DNA of 64,000 nt, taken from contig LR134135.1 in the NCBI GenBank assembly GCA_900635465.1, forward strand, positions 1,984,001 to 2,048,000. The letters are read 5' to 3'. Shown in pieces: positions 9,392 to 18,828 of the stretch (the first letter of the stretch is position 1; each line of letters opens with the position of its first letter). Origin of the DNA: Lelliottia amnigena (GTDB lineage: Bacteria > Pseudomonadota > Gammaproteobacteria > Enterobacterales > Enterobacteriaceae). Position numbers and translations under genes: made by a program. Under the pieces are notes generated by a model. The model ran no database searches, was not told where the DNA came from, and saw nothing but the letters and a program-made list of their open reading frames with translations.

Positions 9392-9730
9392 TTATGGCGC
9401 AACGGTACGGCCGGTTCGGCGATCCAGGCAGCGCAGGGTATTCGGTTCCCAGTAGGCATTCACGTTCGCGCTTTGCTGGCATTTATCGCGTGAATCAAAC
9501 GCGACATCTTCTTTATCCCACTCTTTTTCAGCGCGTTTGTTCACCTTCTGGCGAAGATTACGCGTGTCATTCCATTGTTCCTTGTCCATGGCGGCATTCT
9601 GACGACTTTGGGCGCTATCACCTGATTCAATAATGAGTTTGCTGGTTTCAGCAGAAACCGGGGCGGTGAAGGCGAGCGCAGTCAGGGAGAGCATGGCCGC
9701 CAGATAGAGGCGTTTGCTTAATGTAGTCAT
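9392..9730 (-). CDS. ynfB: YnfB, small secreted protein (UPF0482)
   Basis: This is a protein of 112 residues with a signal peptide ([20 protein letters not shown], cleavage near VSAE). The mature part is basic and charged, with [17 protein letters not shown] and two cysteines ([25 protein letters not shown]) that may pair. The start at 9730 has AAAAGGAAC upstream. It matches E. coli YnfB closely; function unknown. It is probably co-transcribed with speG, which begins 24 bases after its stop. Confidence 0.9.
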   Translation of the reverse strand: MTTLSKRLYLAAMLSLTALAFTAPVSAETSKLIIESGDSAQSRQNAAMDKEQWNDTRNLRQKVNKRAEKEWDKEDVAFDSRDKCQQSANVNAYWEPNTLRCLDRRTGRTVAP

Positions 9731-9882
9731 TGCGTGTTCCTTTTGTTGGGCGCAGAGAAGTGGTTTACCCGTAGTCAATTCTACACTAAACCAAAATCGC
9801 GGCATACCCGCGCATTGGGTATGGAAAAGTAAATCTTATTATCGCGTATGATGTCTAAACCCTGACTCACTCGACCGTAAAA

Positions 9883-10209
9883 ATGATTAAAACTACGCTG
9901 CTTTTCTTTGCAACCGCACTGTGCGAAATCATCGGCTGCTTCTTACCCTGGCTCTGGCTAAAACGCGGCGCGTCGGTGTTCCTGTTGTTGCCCGCAGGCA
10001 TCGCGCTGGCCTTATTCGTCTGGTTGTTAACGCTGCATCCGGCGGCAAGTGGTCGCGTTTACGCGGCATACGGCGGGGTTTATGTCTGCACGGCACTCAT
10101 TTGGTTGCGCGTCGTTGATGGTGTGAAATTAAGCGCTTATGACTGGGCGGGCGCGCTGATTGCGCTGTGTGGCATGTTGATTATCGTCGCCGGATGGGGG
10201 CGGACATAA
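9883..10209 (+). CDS. ynfA: YnfA, small four-helix membrane protein (UPF0060, SMR-like)
   Basis: The 108-residue inner-membrane protein has four hydrophobic helices and the family signature [19 protein letters not shown], including the membrane-embedded glutamate typical of the SMR superfamily. It ends at GWGRT. In Shigella and E. coli YnfA is reported as an SMR-type efflux protein for cationic compounds. It lies upstream of rspA but is separated by 110 bases, so it is probably not in the rsp operon. Confidence 0.93.
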   Translation: MIKTTLLFFATALCEIIGCFLPWLWLKRGASVFLLLPAGIALALFVWLLTLHPAASGRVYAAYGGVYVCTALIWLRVVDGVKLSAYDWAGALIALCGMLIIVAGWGRT

Positions 10210-10319
10210 GACCTGCATTTTGTGATCAAGCGATGATTTTTCGATCATAATACTTGTATGGTAGTAGTTCAGTTGAGTAAATTTCCTTCATCACAACGAA
10301 CGATGCAAGGAAACGGATT

Positions 10320-11534
10320 ATGAAGATTGTCGGGGCTGAAGTTTTTGTCACTTGCCCAGGGCGCAATTTTGTCACCCTCAAAATCACCACTGATGATGGG
10401 CTCGTCGGTTTGGGTGATGCCACCTTAAACGGACGCGAGCTTTCCGTGGCGTCTTACCTGAAAGATCACCTTTGCCCGCAGCTGATTGGCCGCGATGCAC
10501 ACCGCATCGAAGATATCTGGCAGTTCTTCTATAAAGGCGCGTACTGGCGTCGCGGGCCGGTCACGATGTCTGCGATCTCTGCGGTGGATATGGCGCTGTG
10601 GGATATCAAAGCCAAAGCGGCGGGGATGCCGCTTTATCAGTTGCTGGGTGGCGCATCGCGCGAAGGGGTGATGGTGTATTGCCATACCACCGGGCATACC
10701 ATTGATGATGTGCTGGAAGATTATGCGCGCCACAAAGAGATGGGCTTCAAGGCGATCCGCGTCCAGTGCGGCGTGCCGGGAATGAAAACCACCTACGGGA
10801 TGTCAAAAGGAAAAGGGCTGGCGTACGAGCCTGCGACCAAAGGCGACTGGCCGGAGGAACAGCTGTGGTCCACCGAAAAATACCTCGATTTCACGCCAAA
10901 ACTGTTTGACGCCGTGCGCAGCAAGTTTGGCTACGACGAGCATCTTTTGCACGACATGCATCACCGCCTGACGCCTATCGAAGCCGCACGTTTTGGCAAG
11001 AGCATCGAAGAGTTCCGCCTGTTCTGGATGGAAGACCCAACGCCCGCAGAGAACCAGGAGTGTTTCCGTTTAATTCGTCAACACACGGTCACGCCGATTG
11101 CCGTGGGTGAGGTATTCAACAGCATCTGGGATTGCAAGCAGCTGATCGAAGAGCAGCTCATCGACTATATCCGTACCACGATGACCCACGCTGGGGGGAT
11201 CACCGGGATGCGCCGCATCGCCGATTTTGCTTCGCTCTACCAGGTGCGGACTGGCTCACACGGCCCGTCAGATCTGTCGCCGATTTGCCACGCTGCCGCG
11301 CTGCATTTCGACCTGTGGGTGCCAAACTTTGGTGTACAGGAATATATGGGGTATTCCGAGCAAATGCTGGAAGTTTTCCCGCACAGCTGGAGCTTCGATA
11401 ACGGCTATATGCATCCGGGAGAAAAGCCGGGCCTGGGCATTGAGTTTGACGAAAAACTGGCCGCGAAATATCCGTACGACCCTGCATATTTACCGGTCGC
11501 GCGTCTCGAAGATGGCACCTTGTGGAACTGGTAA
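10320..11534 (+). CDS. rspA: RspA, enolase-superfamily D-mannonate dehydratase-like protein
   Basis: The 404-residue protein has an N-terminal enolase-type capping domain and a C-terminal barrel. Mg-ligand positions are visible: Asp in HLLHDMHHR, Glu in WMEDPTP and Glu in AVGEVFNS; the HGPSDLSP loop carries the catalytic His. The family dehydrates D-mannonate to 2-keto-3-deoxygluconate, though several RspA members have low activity, so the true substrate may differ. It begins a same-strand cluster (MFS transporter, rspB, ydfJ, ydfI) that points to uptake and oxidation of a sugar acid or alcohol. The likely regulator is RspR, encoded at 18 kb. Confidence 0.94.
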   Translation: MKIVGAEVFVTCPGRNFVTLKITTDDGLVGLGDATLNGRELSVASYLKDHLCPQLIGRDAHRIEDIWQFFYKGAYWRRGPVTMSAISAVDMALWDIKAKAAGMPLYQLLGGASREGVMVYCHTTGHTIDDVLEDYARHKEMGFKAIRVQCGVPGMKTTYGMSKGKGLAYEPATKGDWPEEQLWSTEKYLDFTPKLFDAVRSKFGYDEHLLHDMHHRLTPIEAARFGKSIEEFRLFWMEDPTPAENQECFRLIRQHTVTPIAVGEVFNSIWDCKQLIEEQLIDYIRTTMTHAGGITGMRRIADFASLYQVRTGSHGPSDLSPICHAAALHFDLWVPNFGVQEYMGYSEQMLEVFPHSWSFDNGYMHPGEKPGLGIEFDEKLAAKYPYDPAYLPVARLEDGTLWNW

Positions 11535-11553
11535 ATTGAGAGCGGGAGTGCGT

Positions 11554-12837
11554 ATGACAACTGAAACAATCAGTACAGAACGTTTAACCAAGCCTGCGCG
11601 GATTAAAAAAATCCAGACCCTCACTCTGGTGCTGTTATTCCTGGCAGGGATTGTCAATTTTTTGGACCGCTCCTCACTGAGCGTGGCCGGTGAAGCCATT
11701 CGCGGCGACATGGGGCTGTCGGCAACAGAATTTGGCTTTTTGCTTTCCGCATTTTCACTTTCGTACGGACTGGCGCAACTGCCTTCCGGCATATTGCTCG
11801 ATCGCTACGGCCCACGACTGGTGTTAGGCGCAGGCGTGATCTTCTGGTCATTGATGCAGGCCCTGACGGGCATGGTGAACTCCTTTAGCCATTTTATCCT
11901 GCTGCGCATTGGCTTAGGTATTGGCGAAGCGCCCTTTATGCCTGCCGGTGTGAAATCTATCACCGACTGGTATGTGCAAAAAGAGCGGGGGACAGCGCTG
12001 GGGATTTTTAACTCCTCGACTGTCCTGGGTCAGGCAATTGCGCCACCGATCCTGGTAACAATGCAAATCCTGTGGGGCTGGCGGGCCATGTTCGTGATTA
12101 TCGGCTGCCTGGGTGTGATGGTCGGCGTTTGCTGGTATGCCTGGTATCGCAACCGCGCGCAGTTCGCTTTCCAGCCGGAAGAACGCGAATATCTTTCCGC
12201 GCCGGTAAAACCGCGCCCAACGTTACGCTTTAGCGAGTGGAGTGCGTTGTTCAAACGCCGCACCACCTGGGGAATGATTTTAGGGTTCTCTGGCGTGAAC
12301 TACACCGGCTGGTTGTATATCGCCTGGCTACCCGGCTATTTGCAGGCACAGCAGGGCTTTAGCCTTGCGAAGACCGGCTGGGTCTCGGCGATCCCGTTCC
12401 TGGCCGCCGCCATCGGGATGTGGGTTAACGGGCTGTTGGTCGATGCGCTCGCCAAAAAAGGCTATGACCTCGCCAAAACGCGCAAAACGGCGATTGTAGT
12501 GGGGTTGATCCTGTCTGCGTTAGGCACTTTGCTGGTCGTGCAATCGTCGTCCCCGGCGGAAGCGGTCATCTTCATTTCCTTAGCGCTATTTTGCGTCCAC
12601 TTCGCCGGAACCTCAGCGTGGGGCCTGGTGCAGGTGATGGTCTCTGAAAGTAAAGTCGCCTCCGTTGCCGCCATTCAGAACTTCGGCAGCTTTGTTTTTG
12701 CCTCGTTCGCCCCAGTCGTGACCGGCTGGATCGTAGATAAAACGCACTCCTTTAATCTCGCCCTGGTTGTCGCGGCCTGCGTCACCTTTGTTGGAGCAAT
12801 GTGTTATCTCTTTATTGTCAAACACAGAATTGATTAA
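11554..12837 (+). CDS. MFS transporter of the anion:cation symporter (hexuronate/galactonate) type
   Basis: The 427-residue protein has 12 predicted membrane helices. The first helix has the family motif GIVNFLDRSSLSVAGEAIR and the loop GILLDRYGPRLVL. The start at 11554, with AGCGGGAGTG upstream, lies 19 bases after rspA; the open frame extends further upstream only as an overlap with rspA in another frame. Relatives (ExuT, GudP, DgoT) import hexuronates or aldonates with protons. Its position between rspA and rspB suggests it brings in the rspA substrate. E. coli K-12 has no transporter gene at this spot. Confidence 0.88.
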   Translation: MTTETISTERLTKPARIKKIQTLTLVLLFLAGIVNFLDRSSLSVAGEAIRGDMGLSATEFGFLLSAFSLSYGLAQLPSGILLDRYGPRLVLGAGVIFWSLMQALTGMVNSFSHFILLRIGLGIGEAPFMPAGVKSITDWYVQKERGTALGIFNSSTVLGQAIAPPILVTMQILWGWRAMFVIIGCLGVMVGVCWYAWYRNRAQFAFQPEEREYLSAPVKPRPTLRFSEWSALFKRRTTWGMILGFSGVNYTGWLYIAWLPGYLQAQQGFSLAKTGWVSAIPFLAAAIGMWVNGLLVDALAKKGYDLAKTRKTAIVVGLILSALGTLLVVQSSSPAEAVIFISLALFCVHFAGTSAWGLVQVMVSESKVASVAAIQNFGSFVFASFAPVVTGWIVDKTHSFNLALVVAACVTFVGAMCYLFIVKHRID

Positions 12838-12887
12838 TTTCTTTATAACAATGAGTTATGTAAGAAAGAGATCGGTCAGGAGCAACC

Positions 12888-13908
12888 ATGAAAAGCATCG
12901 TCATTCAAAAACCGAATGAGCTGGTGATTGAGGAACGTCCGTTACCGGCTCCTGCAGCAGGCGACGTGCGCGTCAAAATCAAACTCGCCGGTATCTGCGG
13001 CTCCGATAGCCATATTTATCGCGGCCATAATCCATTTGCAAAATATCCACGCGTGATCGGCCATGAGTTTTTCGGCGTGATCGACGCGGTGGGCGAAGGT
13101 GTCGATGCGTCGCGCCTCGGTCAGCGTGTATCCGTTGATCCGGTTATTAGCTGCGGGCATTGCTATCCGTGTTCAGTCGGCAAGCCAAACGTCTGCACTT
13201 CGCTGGTGGTATTGGGGGTGCATCGCGATGGAGGATTCAGCGAGTACGCTGTCGTGCCTGCGAAAAATGCGTGGCACATTCCCGATGCGATTGAAGATAA
13301 ACACGCGGTGATGGTCGAGCCTTTTACTATCGCGGCCAATGTCACCGGGCATGCACAGCCCACTGAGCACGATGTGGCTCTGATTTACGGCGCAGGCCCG
13401 ATGGGGCTGGTCACCGTACAGGCGTTGAAAGGCGTCTATCGCGTGAAGCTGGTGATTGTCGTTGATCGTATTGAAGAACGTCTGACGATGGCGCAGCGCA
13501 GCGGGGCTGACTGGGTCATTAATAATGCTGAGCAGTCGCTTCTGGCGGTGCTCGACGAGAAAGGCATTAAACCGACCTTAATCATCGATGCCGCGTGCCA
13601 TCCTTCGATTCTGCAGGAGGCGATTACCCTGGCTTCACCGGCTGCGCGAATTGTTCTGATGGGCTTCTCCAGCGAACCGAGCCAAATTGTGCAGGAAGGC
13701 ATCACCGGCAAAGAGCTGTCGATCTTTTCTACACGCCTGAACGCCAACAAATTCCCGGTCGTTATCGACTGGCTGGAAAAAGGACTGATCGATCCAGAAA
13801 AACTGGTTACCCATACCTTTGACTATCACCACGTAACAGACGCAATCGAACTGTTTGAGAAAGACCAGCGGCAGTGCTGCAAAGTCTTGCTCACGTTCGG
13901 GTCAATAA
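12888..13908 (+). CDS. rspB: RspB, zinc-dependent medium-chain dehydrogenase, with a probable one-base error near its end
   Basis: The catalytic zinc site (GICGSDSHIYRGHNPF, GHEFFG), the structural four-cysteine lobe (ISCGHCYPCSVGKPNVC) and the NAD motif GAGPMGLV are intact. The frame as given runs on past the expected end to 14096, overlapping ydfJ by 140 bases with a tail unlike the family. Removing one G from the GGG at 13899-13901 gives KVLLTFGQ and a stop at 13906-13908, for a 339-residue protein, the E. coli length. I therefore annotate the corrected end. The protein probably oxidises a hydroxyl of an aldonate in the rsp pathway (L-gulonate-type substrates are known for relatives). Confidence 0.88.
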
Positions 13909-13956
13909 CAACAAACGCGGATAAGTGGTACGCATCTTACCTTTTTAGAGATAGCC

Positions 13957-15345
13957 ATGATGATTCAAACACAACTTCAACCTCAAAGAACGACATCCGA
14001 TCTGGTGAAAGCAGCCGTGTCCGGCTGGCTCGGAACTGCACTGGAGTTTATGGATTTCCAGCTCTATTCACTGGGAGCCGCACTGGTCTTCCATGAAATC
14101 TTTTTCCCTGAACAATCCGCCGCCATGGCGTTAATTCTGGCGATGGGCACCTACGGCGCGGGCTATATTGCGCGTATCGTTGGCGCGTTCATTTTCGGCA
14201 AAATGGGCGACAGCATTGGCCGTAAAAGGGTGCTGTTTATCACGATCACGATGATGGGGATCTGCACCACGCTTATCGGCGTGTTACCGACCTACGCGCA
14301 AATTGGCATTTTTGCGCCGATCCTGCTGGTGACGTTACGCATCATTCAGGGGCTTGGGGCAGGCGCAGAAATCTCTGGTGCAGGCACTATGCTGGCTGAA
14401 TATGCTCCGAAAGGGAAACGAGGCATTATCTCGTCGCTGGTGGCAATGGGGACCAACTGCGGCACCTTGAGCGCGACGGCAATCTGGGCGGTAATGTTCT
14501 TCGCGTTAGATCGTGAAGAGCTGGTCGCATGGGGATGGCGTATTCCGTTCCTCGCAAGCGTGGTGGTGATGATCTTCGCTATCTGGCTGCGAATGAATTT
14601 GAAAGAGAGTCCGGTGTTTGAGAAAGTGAACGACGCGCAAACGGGACCGGCCGTAACAGCTGAAGATATCTCACTCGGGGCGATGTTCAAAAGTAAATCA
14701 TTCTGGCTTGCCACCGGCTTGCGTTTTGGTCAGGCGGGCAACTCCGGTCTGATCCAGACCTTCCTGGCGGGCTATCTGGTTCAAACGCTGCTGTTTAATA
14801 AAAGCATCCCAACCGATGCATTAATGATCAGCTCCATTCTTGGGTTTATCTCCATTCCGCTGCTGGGCTGGCTATCCGATAAGGTAGGTCGCCGGTTGCC
14901 TTATATTCTCCTCAACATCTCAGCCATTATTCTGGCGTACCCGATGTTGTCGATTATTGTGGACAAGAGTTACAGCCCGAGCGTGATTATGATGTCCATT
15001 ATCGTGATTCATAACTTCGCGGTACTGGGGTTGTTCGCCCTCGAAAATATCACCATGGCCGAAATGTTTGGCTCACGTAATCGCTTCACTCGGATGGCGA
15101 TTTCAAAAGAAGCGGGCGGATTGGTCGCTGTAGGTTTCGGTCCAGTGCTGGCGGGCATCTTCTGTAACATGACGGGTTCATGGTGGCCTATCGTGGCGAT
15201 GATGATTGCCTATTCAGTTGTAGGGTTGATTTCCGCCATTCTGATGCCCGAAGTACGTGATCGTGATTTGAGTCTGGCCGAGGATGCTGCTGAATTACCA
15301 CGCAATACGTCGGTAGGGTATGGAGCGGTGTCATCTCGTCGTTAA
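13957..15345 (+). CDS. ydfJ: YdfJ, MHS-family MFS transporter
   Basis: The 462-residue, 12-helix metabolite:H+ symporter has the family motifs GWLGTALEFMDFQLYSLGAA in helix 1 and GKMGDSIGRKRVLF in the helix 2-3 loop. The available E. coli K-12 product begins only at MDFQLYSL; here the N-terminus is complete, with about 30 further residues. It lies downstream of rspB in the same orientation and is probably the second transporter of the rsp pathway. The ribosome site is weak (AGAGATAGCC). The substrate is unknown. Confidence 0.9.
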   Translation: MMIQTQLQPQRTTSDLVKAAVSGWLGTALEFMDFQLYSLGAALVFHEIFFPEQSAAMALILAMGTYGAGYIARIVGAFIFGKMGDSIGRKRVLFITITMMGICTTLIGVLPTYAQIGIFAPILLVTLRIIQGLGAGAEISGAGTMLAEYAPKGKRGIISSLVAMGTNCGTLSATAIWAVMFFALDREELVAWGWRIPFLASVVVMIFAIWLRMNLKESPVFEKVNDAQTGPAVTAEDISLGAMFKSKSFWLATGLRFGQAGNSGLIQTFLAGYLVQTLLFNKSIPTDALMISSILGFISIPLLGWLSDKVGRRLPYILLNISAIILAYPMLSIIVDKSYSPSVIMMSIIVIHNFAVLGLFALENITMAEMFGSRNRFTRMAISKEAGGLVAVGFGPVLAGIFCNMTGSWWPIVAMMIAYSVVGLISAILMPEVRDRDLSLAEDAAELPRNTSVGYGAVSSRR

Positions 15346-15454
15346 GGTTGGTTTATAACTTGAGTGACTTGTCACACAACATGGCATTGATGTCACACCA
15401 CCTGATCAAAAGTTAATATAAATCAATAACTGAAATAGAAGTATCAGTATGGTT

Positions 15455-15535
15455 AATGGCAGTTCTTTTTTTACCTCAACTGCCATTCTAGTTGGTGTAG
15501 TCAGCAGGCGCTGTCGTTCCTCCGGAGCGACAGCG
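15455..15535 (+). promoter_or_regulatory. Two inverted repeats in the leader of ydfI
   Basis: The gap of about 220 bases between ydfJ and ydfI holds a perfect 10-bp inverted repeat, AATGGCAGTT (15455-15464) / AACTGCCATT (15478-15487), enclosing a T7 tract, and a second one, CGCTGTCG (15509-15516) / CGACAGCG (15528-15535). They may be operator or attenuator-like structures. No T-run follows the second stem, so it is not a standard terminator. Confidence 0.55.
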
Positions 15536-15569
15536 AATCTCAGCTTCATTTATTAAACGAGTCACAATC

Positions 15570-17033
15570 ATGGAAAACCCGTTATTAAAGGCCAACGCCA
15601 CGCTCCCACAGTACAATCGCGACAGTCTGAACGCACGGATTGTACACCTTGGGTTCGGCGCATTTCATCGCGCGCACCAGGCGGTTTTTGCCGATATTCT
15701 GGCAGCAGATCATGGCAGTGACTGGGGTTACTGCGAAGTCAACCTGATTGGCGGAGAGCAGCAGATTGCCGATCTCACTGCTCAGGATAATCTTTATACC
15801 GTGGCGGAAATGTCTGCTGATGCCTGGACCGCACGCGTGGTGGGTGTCGTGAAAAAGGCGCTTCATGCTCAGGTTGACGGCCTGGAAACCGTGCTAGACG
15901 CGATGTGTGAGCCGCAGGTGGCCATTGTTTCTCTCACCATTACGGAGAAAGGCTATTGTCATGCGCCTGCGACCGGGCAATTGATGCTCGATCACCCGTT
16001 AATCGCCGCAGACCTGCAAAACCCGCATCAGCCAAAATCAGCGCCGGGCGTGGTAGTTGAGGCACTGGCGCGTCGTAAAGCGCTGGGGTTACCGGCTTTC
16101 AGCGTGATGTCCTGCGATAACATGCCGGAAAACGGCCATGTGATGCGCAATGTGACCTGCGCGTATGCGCGCGCGGTGGATGCCGACCTGGCAGACTGGA
16201 TTGACGCTAACGTGACGTTCCCGTCCACGATGGTTGACCGCATTGTTCCCGCGGTCACGGCTGAAACGCTCGTGAAAATTGAGCACATCACAGGCGTGCG
16301 TGACCCTGCCGGTGTGGCCTGCGAGCCGTTTCGCCAGTGGGTGGTTGAAGACAATTTCGTTGCCGGTCGTCCGCAATGGGAAAAAGCCGGCGCTGAACTG
16401 GTGGCTGATGTGGTGCCGTTCGAAGAGATGAAGCTGCGTATGCTGAATGGCAGCCACTCTTTCCTGGCCTATTTGGGTTATCTGGCGGGATACCAGCACA
16501 TTAATGACTGCATGGAAGACGAAAATTATCGTCACGCCGCACACGCGCTGATGTTAAACGAGCAGGCTCCGACGCTGAAAGTGAAAGGTGTCGATTTAGG
16601 GCGTTATGCCGATCTGCTGATTGCGCGCTACAGTAACCCGGCGCTGCGCCACCGTACCTGGCAAATCGCGATGGATGGCAGCCAAAAACTCCCGCAGCGT
16701 ATGCTGGACTCTGTGCGCTGGCATCTTGTGAATCAGCGTAGCTTCCCGCTGTTGGCGTTGGGGATTGCGGGCTGGATGCGTTATGTGGGCGGTATTGATG
16801 AGCGTGGAAATGCAATTGAAGTCTGCGATCCTTTACTGTCCGTGATTCAGAGCGCGGTTAACGGGAGTGCCGAAGGGGAAAACCGCGTACAGGCTTTGCT
16901 CGGCATTGAGGCGATTTTTGGTAACGAGTTACCGCTGGAGAAAACGTTTGTGGACGCGGTGATGAAAGCGTATCTGACGTTAGTGGAGAAGGGCGCTCAA
17001 GCGACTGTCGCGCAGTACGCTGCGGCAATGTAA
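15570..17033 (+). CDS. ydfI: YdfI, mannitol-dehydrogenase-family (fructuronate reductase-like) oxidoreductase
   Basis: The 487-residue polyol/hexuronate NAD-dependent dehydrogenase has the N-terminal motif [18 protein letters not shown] and the catalytic segment [21 protein letters not shown] with its conserved Lys/Asn/His. It would interconvert a ketose-type acid and a mannonate-like product, which fits RspA as a dehydratase of the latter. It is the last gene of the rsp cluster. The paralogues UxuB (D-mannonate) and UxaB are close; substrate specificity is inferred from context. Confidence 0.9.
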   Translation: MENPLLKANATLPQYNRDSLNARIVHLGFGAFHRAHQAVFADILAADHGSDWGYCEVNLIGGEQQIADLTAQDNLYTVAEMSADAWTARVVGVVKKALHAQVDGLETVLDAMCEPQVAIVSLTITEKGYCHAPATGQLMLDHPLIAADLQNPHQPKSAPGVVVEALARRKALGLPAFSVMSCDNMPENGHVMRNVTCAYARAVDADLADWIDANVTFPSTMVDRIVPAVTAETLVKIEHITGVRDPAGVACEPFRQWVVEDNFVAGRPQWEKAGAELVADVVPFEEMKLRMLNGSHSFLAYLGYLAGYQHINDCMEDENYRHAAHALMLNEQAPTLKVKGVDLGRYADLLIARYSNPALRHRTWQIAMDGSQKLPQRMLDSVRWHLVNQRSFPLLALGIAGWMRYVGGIDERGNAIEVCDPLLSVIQSAVNGSAEGENRVQALLGIEAIFGNELPLEKTFVDAVMKAYLTLVEKGAQATVAQYAAAM

Positions 17034-17041
17034 GGCTCTAT

Positions 17042-17065
17042 TATGCCGCCGTTCGCGGCGGCATA
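17042..17065. terminator. Stem-loop between convergent ydfI and ydfZ
   Basis: TATGCCGCC / GGCGGCATA with a six-base loop, a strong stem. The T-run is poor on both strands, so it may be weak or rho-assisted. Confidence 0.55.
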
Positions 17066-17077
17066 TCGTTGCAAAGA

Positions 17078-17281
17078 TCAGTGCATCCCCAGGCGAATCA
17101 ATTCGACCGGTTCAAATTTACCTTCACATCCTTCTACTTCCACCGTTTTGCCGCGGCGTACTTGTGCTGGGGTAAGTCCATCCGTATGGATCGCGGTAAT
17201 TTTCCCCGTGCGGCCCGTGCCATTAATCATCACGCGACTGCCCGTCGTAATAGCATTACGGTTACGGTCATAGGTCATCAT
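17078..17281 (-). CDS. ydfZ: YdfZ, small protein strongly linked to anaerobic growth
   Basis: The 67-residue cytoplasmic protein starts [18 protein letters not shown] and ends LIRLGMH, matching E. coli YdfZ, which is FNR-activated and was reported to bind selenium. The single cysteine is in EVEGCEGKF. The start at 17281 aligns with the E. coli start and has GAGGAG upstream. A good FNR-like palindrome lies about 100 bases upstream. Confidence 0.9.
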   Translation of the reverse strand: MMTYDRNRNAITTGSRVMINGTGRTGKITAIHTDGLTPAQVRRGKTVEVEGCEGKFEPVELIRLGMH

Positions 17282-17379
17282 AATTATCACTCCTCAAATT
17301 CAACACATCGCGACGCTGTCATTTCCGCACCGCTGACGGCGAATATAAATACGCCTGTTCAGATCTTATTTTTTTGTTT

Positions 17380-17393
17380 TTGATCAAAATCAT
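17380..17393. promoter_or_regulatory. FNR-like binding site upstream of ydfZ
   Basis: TTGATCAAAATCAT matches the FNR consensus TTGAT-N4-ATCAA in nine of ten positions. It lies between ydfZ (minus) and the universal stress gene (plus). A TATATT-like -10 on the minus strand at about 17342-17347 would put it in an activating position for ydfZ. Confidence 0.75.
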
Positions 17394-17575
17394 ATTTATT
17401 TTAGTTAATTTTTATCTTACATCCTTCTGACGAATAACGACGTGCACTGACAAACCCGACGTTTATTTTCGTTTGACGATAGTTTCAGGAAGGGACTGTT
17501 TAGCCTTTGTTTGACTTCCGCATGTCACTCTAACTTTAGTGAACAGAATTTATTTATATGAGAAGGAGAAGGCTT

Positions 17576-18007
17576 ATGTACAAGAAAATACTGATGCCTG
17601 TTGATGTATTTGAAATGGATTTAAGTGATAAGGCGGTACGCCATGCAGAATTCCTGGCAAGAACCGATAATGCAACCATCACGCTGCTGAACATCCTGCC
17701 GAACAGCAGCCGCTCGTTACTGCGAGGATTCAACTCTGACATCAAAAAATTCGAGACATTTATGGTGTCTGAATCAGAGAAAAAGATGAATGCATTAAAA
17801 CGTTTATTTGCTGTCGCGCCTGAGAATATTTATACCGAAGTGCGTTTTGGCAACGTGCGGGACGAAATTATCGCGATGAGTACAAAGGAGGAGTACGACG
17901 TTATTGTGATTGGGTCTAAAACGCCAGGGCTGTCAACGCATCTGCTGGGGTCGAATGCGGAATCGGTGATCCGCTATGCTAAAATTCCGGTATTAGTGGT
18001 GCGTTAA
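17576..18007 (+). CDS. Universal stress protein, UspF/UspG-like
   Basis: The 143-residue protein has the Usp fold: MYKKILMPVDVFEMDL at the N-terminus, and the ATP-binding loop VIVIGSKTPG with LLGSNAESVIRYAKIPVLVVR at the C-terminus, the pattern of the ATP-binding UspF/G group. The start at 17576 has GAGAAGGAGAAGG just upstream. It is a single gene, with TTTGACTT and TCTAACTTT giving a possible sigma-70 promoter at about 17509-17538. It shares its upstream region with ydfZ, so anaerobic control is possible. I cannot decide between uspF and a separate paralogue. Confidence 0.85.
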   Translation: MYKKILMPVDVFEMDLSDKAVRHAEFLARTDNATITLLNILPNSSRSLLRGFNSDIKKFETFMVSESEKKMNALKRLFAVAPENIYTEVRFGNVRDEIIAMSTKEEYDVIVIGSKTPGLSTHLLGSNAESVIRYAKIPVLVVR

Positions 18008-18050
18008 ACAAGATGCCGCATCCGTCACTATTTGGCGAATGCGGTATAAA

Positions 18051-18737
18051 TTAATCTTCGGTGAACCAGTCGCTATTTTCCATGCGAATTAACTGTACGG
18101 ACTCTCCGATTTCCTGCAAATGCAGCGTCATCGCTTTTTCAACGCTATCGCCATCGCGCTTTTCCAGTGCAGTGAAAATATCGTGATGCTGACGCAACAG
18201 CATTTCCGGCGGTGAAACATGATCCAGGCTCATGTAACGCACGCGGTCAATGGTCGCTTTGATATTTTCGATGGTGTCCCACGCCAGCTGGCAATCCGCG
18301 ATCTGCGCTAACTTCTGATGAAATTCATCGTCTAGCTGGAAGAAGTCGTTGAGCTGTTTACGCTCAATGGCAATACGCTGCTGATGAAGATTTTGCTCCA
18401 GCAAATAGCATTGATGATCGTCCACCAGCGAGGCTGCACGACGCGCCACCGCGCACTCAATCGCTTGTCGAACGAAACAGCCGTTACGCACCTGCGAGAG
18501 CGAAATTTTATTCACATAGCTGCCACGCTGCGGGCGGATTTGGATCAGACCGTTTTCAGCGAGTTTAATAAACGCTTCACGCACCGGCTGGCGAGACACG
18601 TCAAAACGCACCGACACCTCTTTTTCAGAAAGTGGCGTACCTGGTGGGATCAGGCACTGGACGATGTCGCGACGTAAAATGCGATAAATTTGCTGATTAA
18701 CAGGTTGGGTGGGATTCAGTTGTGATTCAGCGGCCAT
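18051..18737 (-). CDS. rspR: RspR (YdfH), GntR/FadR-family repressor of the rsp genes
   Basis: The 228-residue regulator has an N-terminal winged helix ([24 protein letters not shown], residues about 36-62) and a C-terminal all-helical FCD ligand-binding domain with metal-site residues in [11 protein letters not shown] and LRQHHDIF. It matches E. coli RspR, which represses rspAB. Here it lies 4 kb from rspB, with ydfZ and the usp gene between, and downstream of ydfG on the same strand. Confidence 0.94.
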   Translation of the reverse strand: MAAESQLNPTQPVNQQIYRILRRDIVQCLIPPGTPLSEKEVSVRFDVSRQPVREAFIKLAENGLIQIRPQRGSYVNKISLSQVRNGCFVRQAIECAVARRAASLVDDHQCYLLEQNLHQQRIAIERKQLNDFFQLDDEFHQKLAQIADCQLAWDTIENIKATIDRVRYMSLDHVSPPEMLLRQHHDIFTALEKRDGDSVEKAMTLHLQEIGESVQLIRMENSDWFTED

Positions 18738-18828
18738 GGCGTGTGATTTCTCAGAGAGTTAACCCGTGAATACTACCATTCTTTTGACGGGCATCCCATA
18801 CCCGACCCGAGGGCCGGGCAGGAATTTA

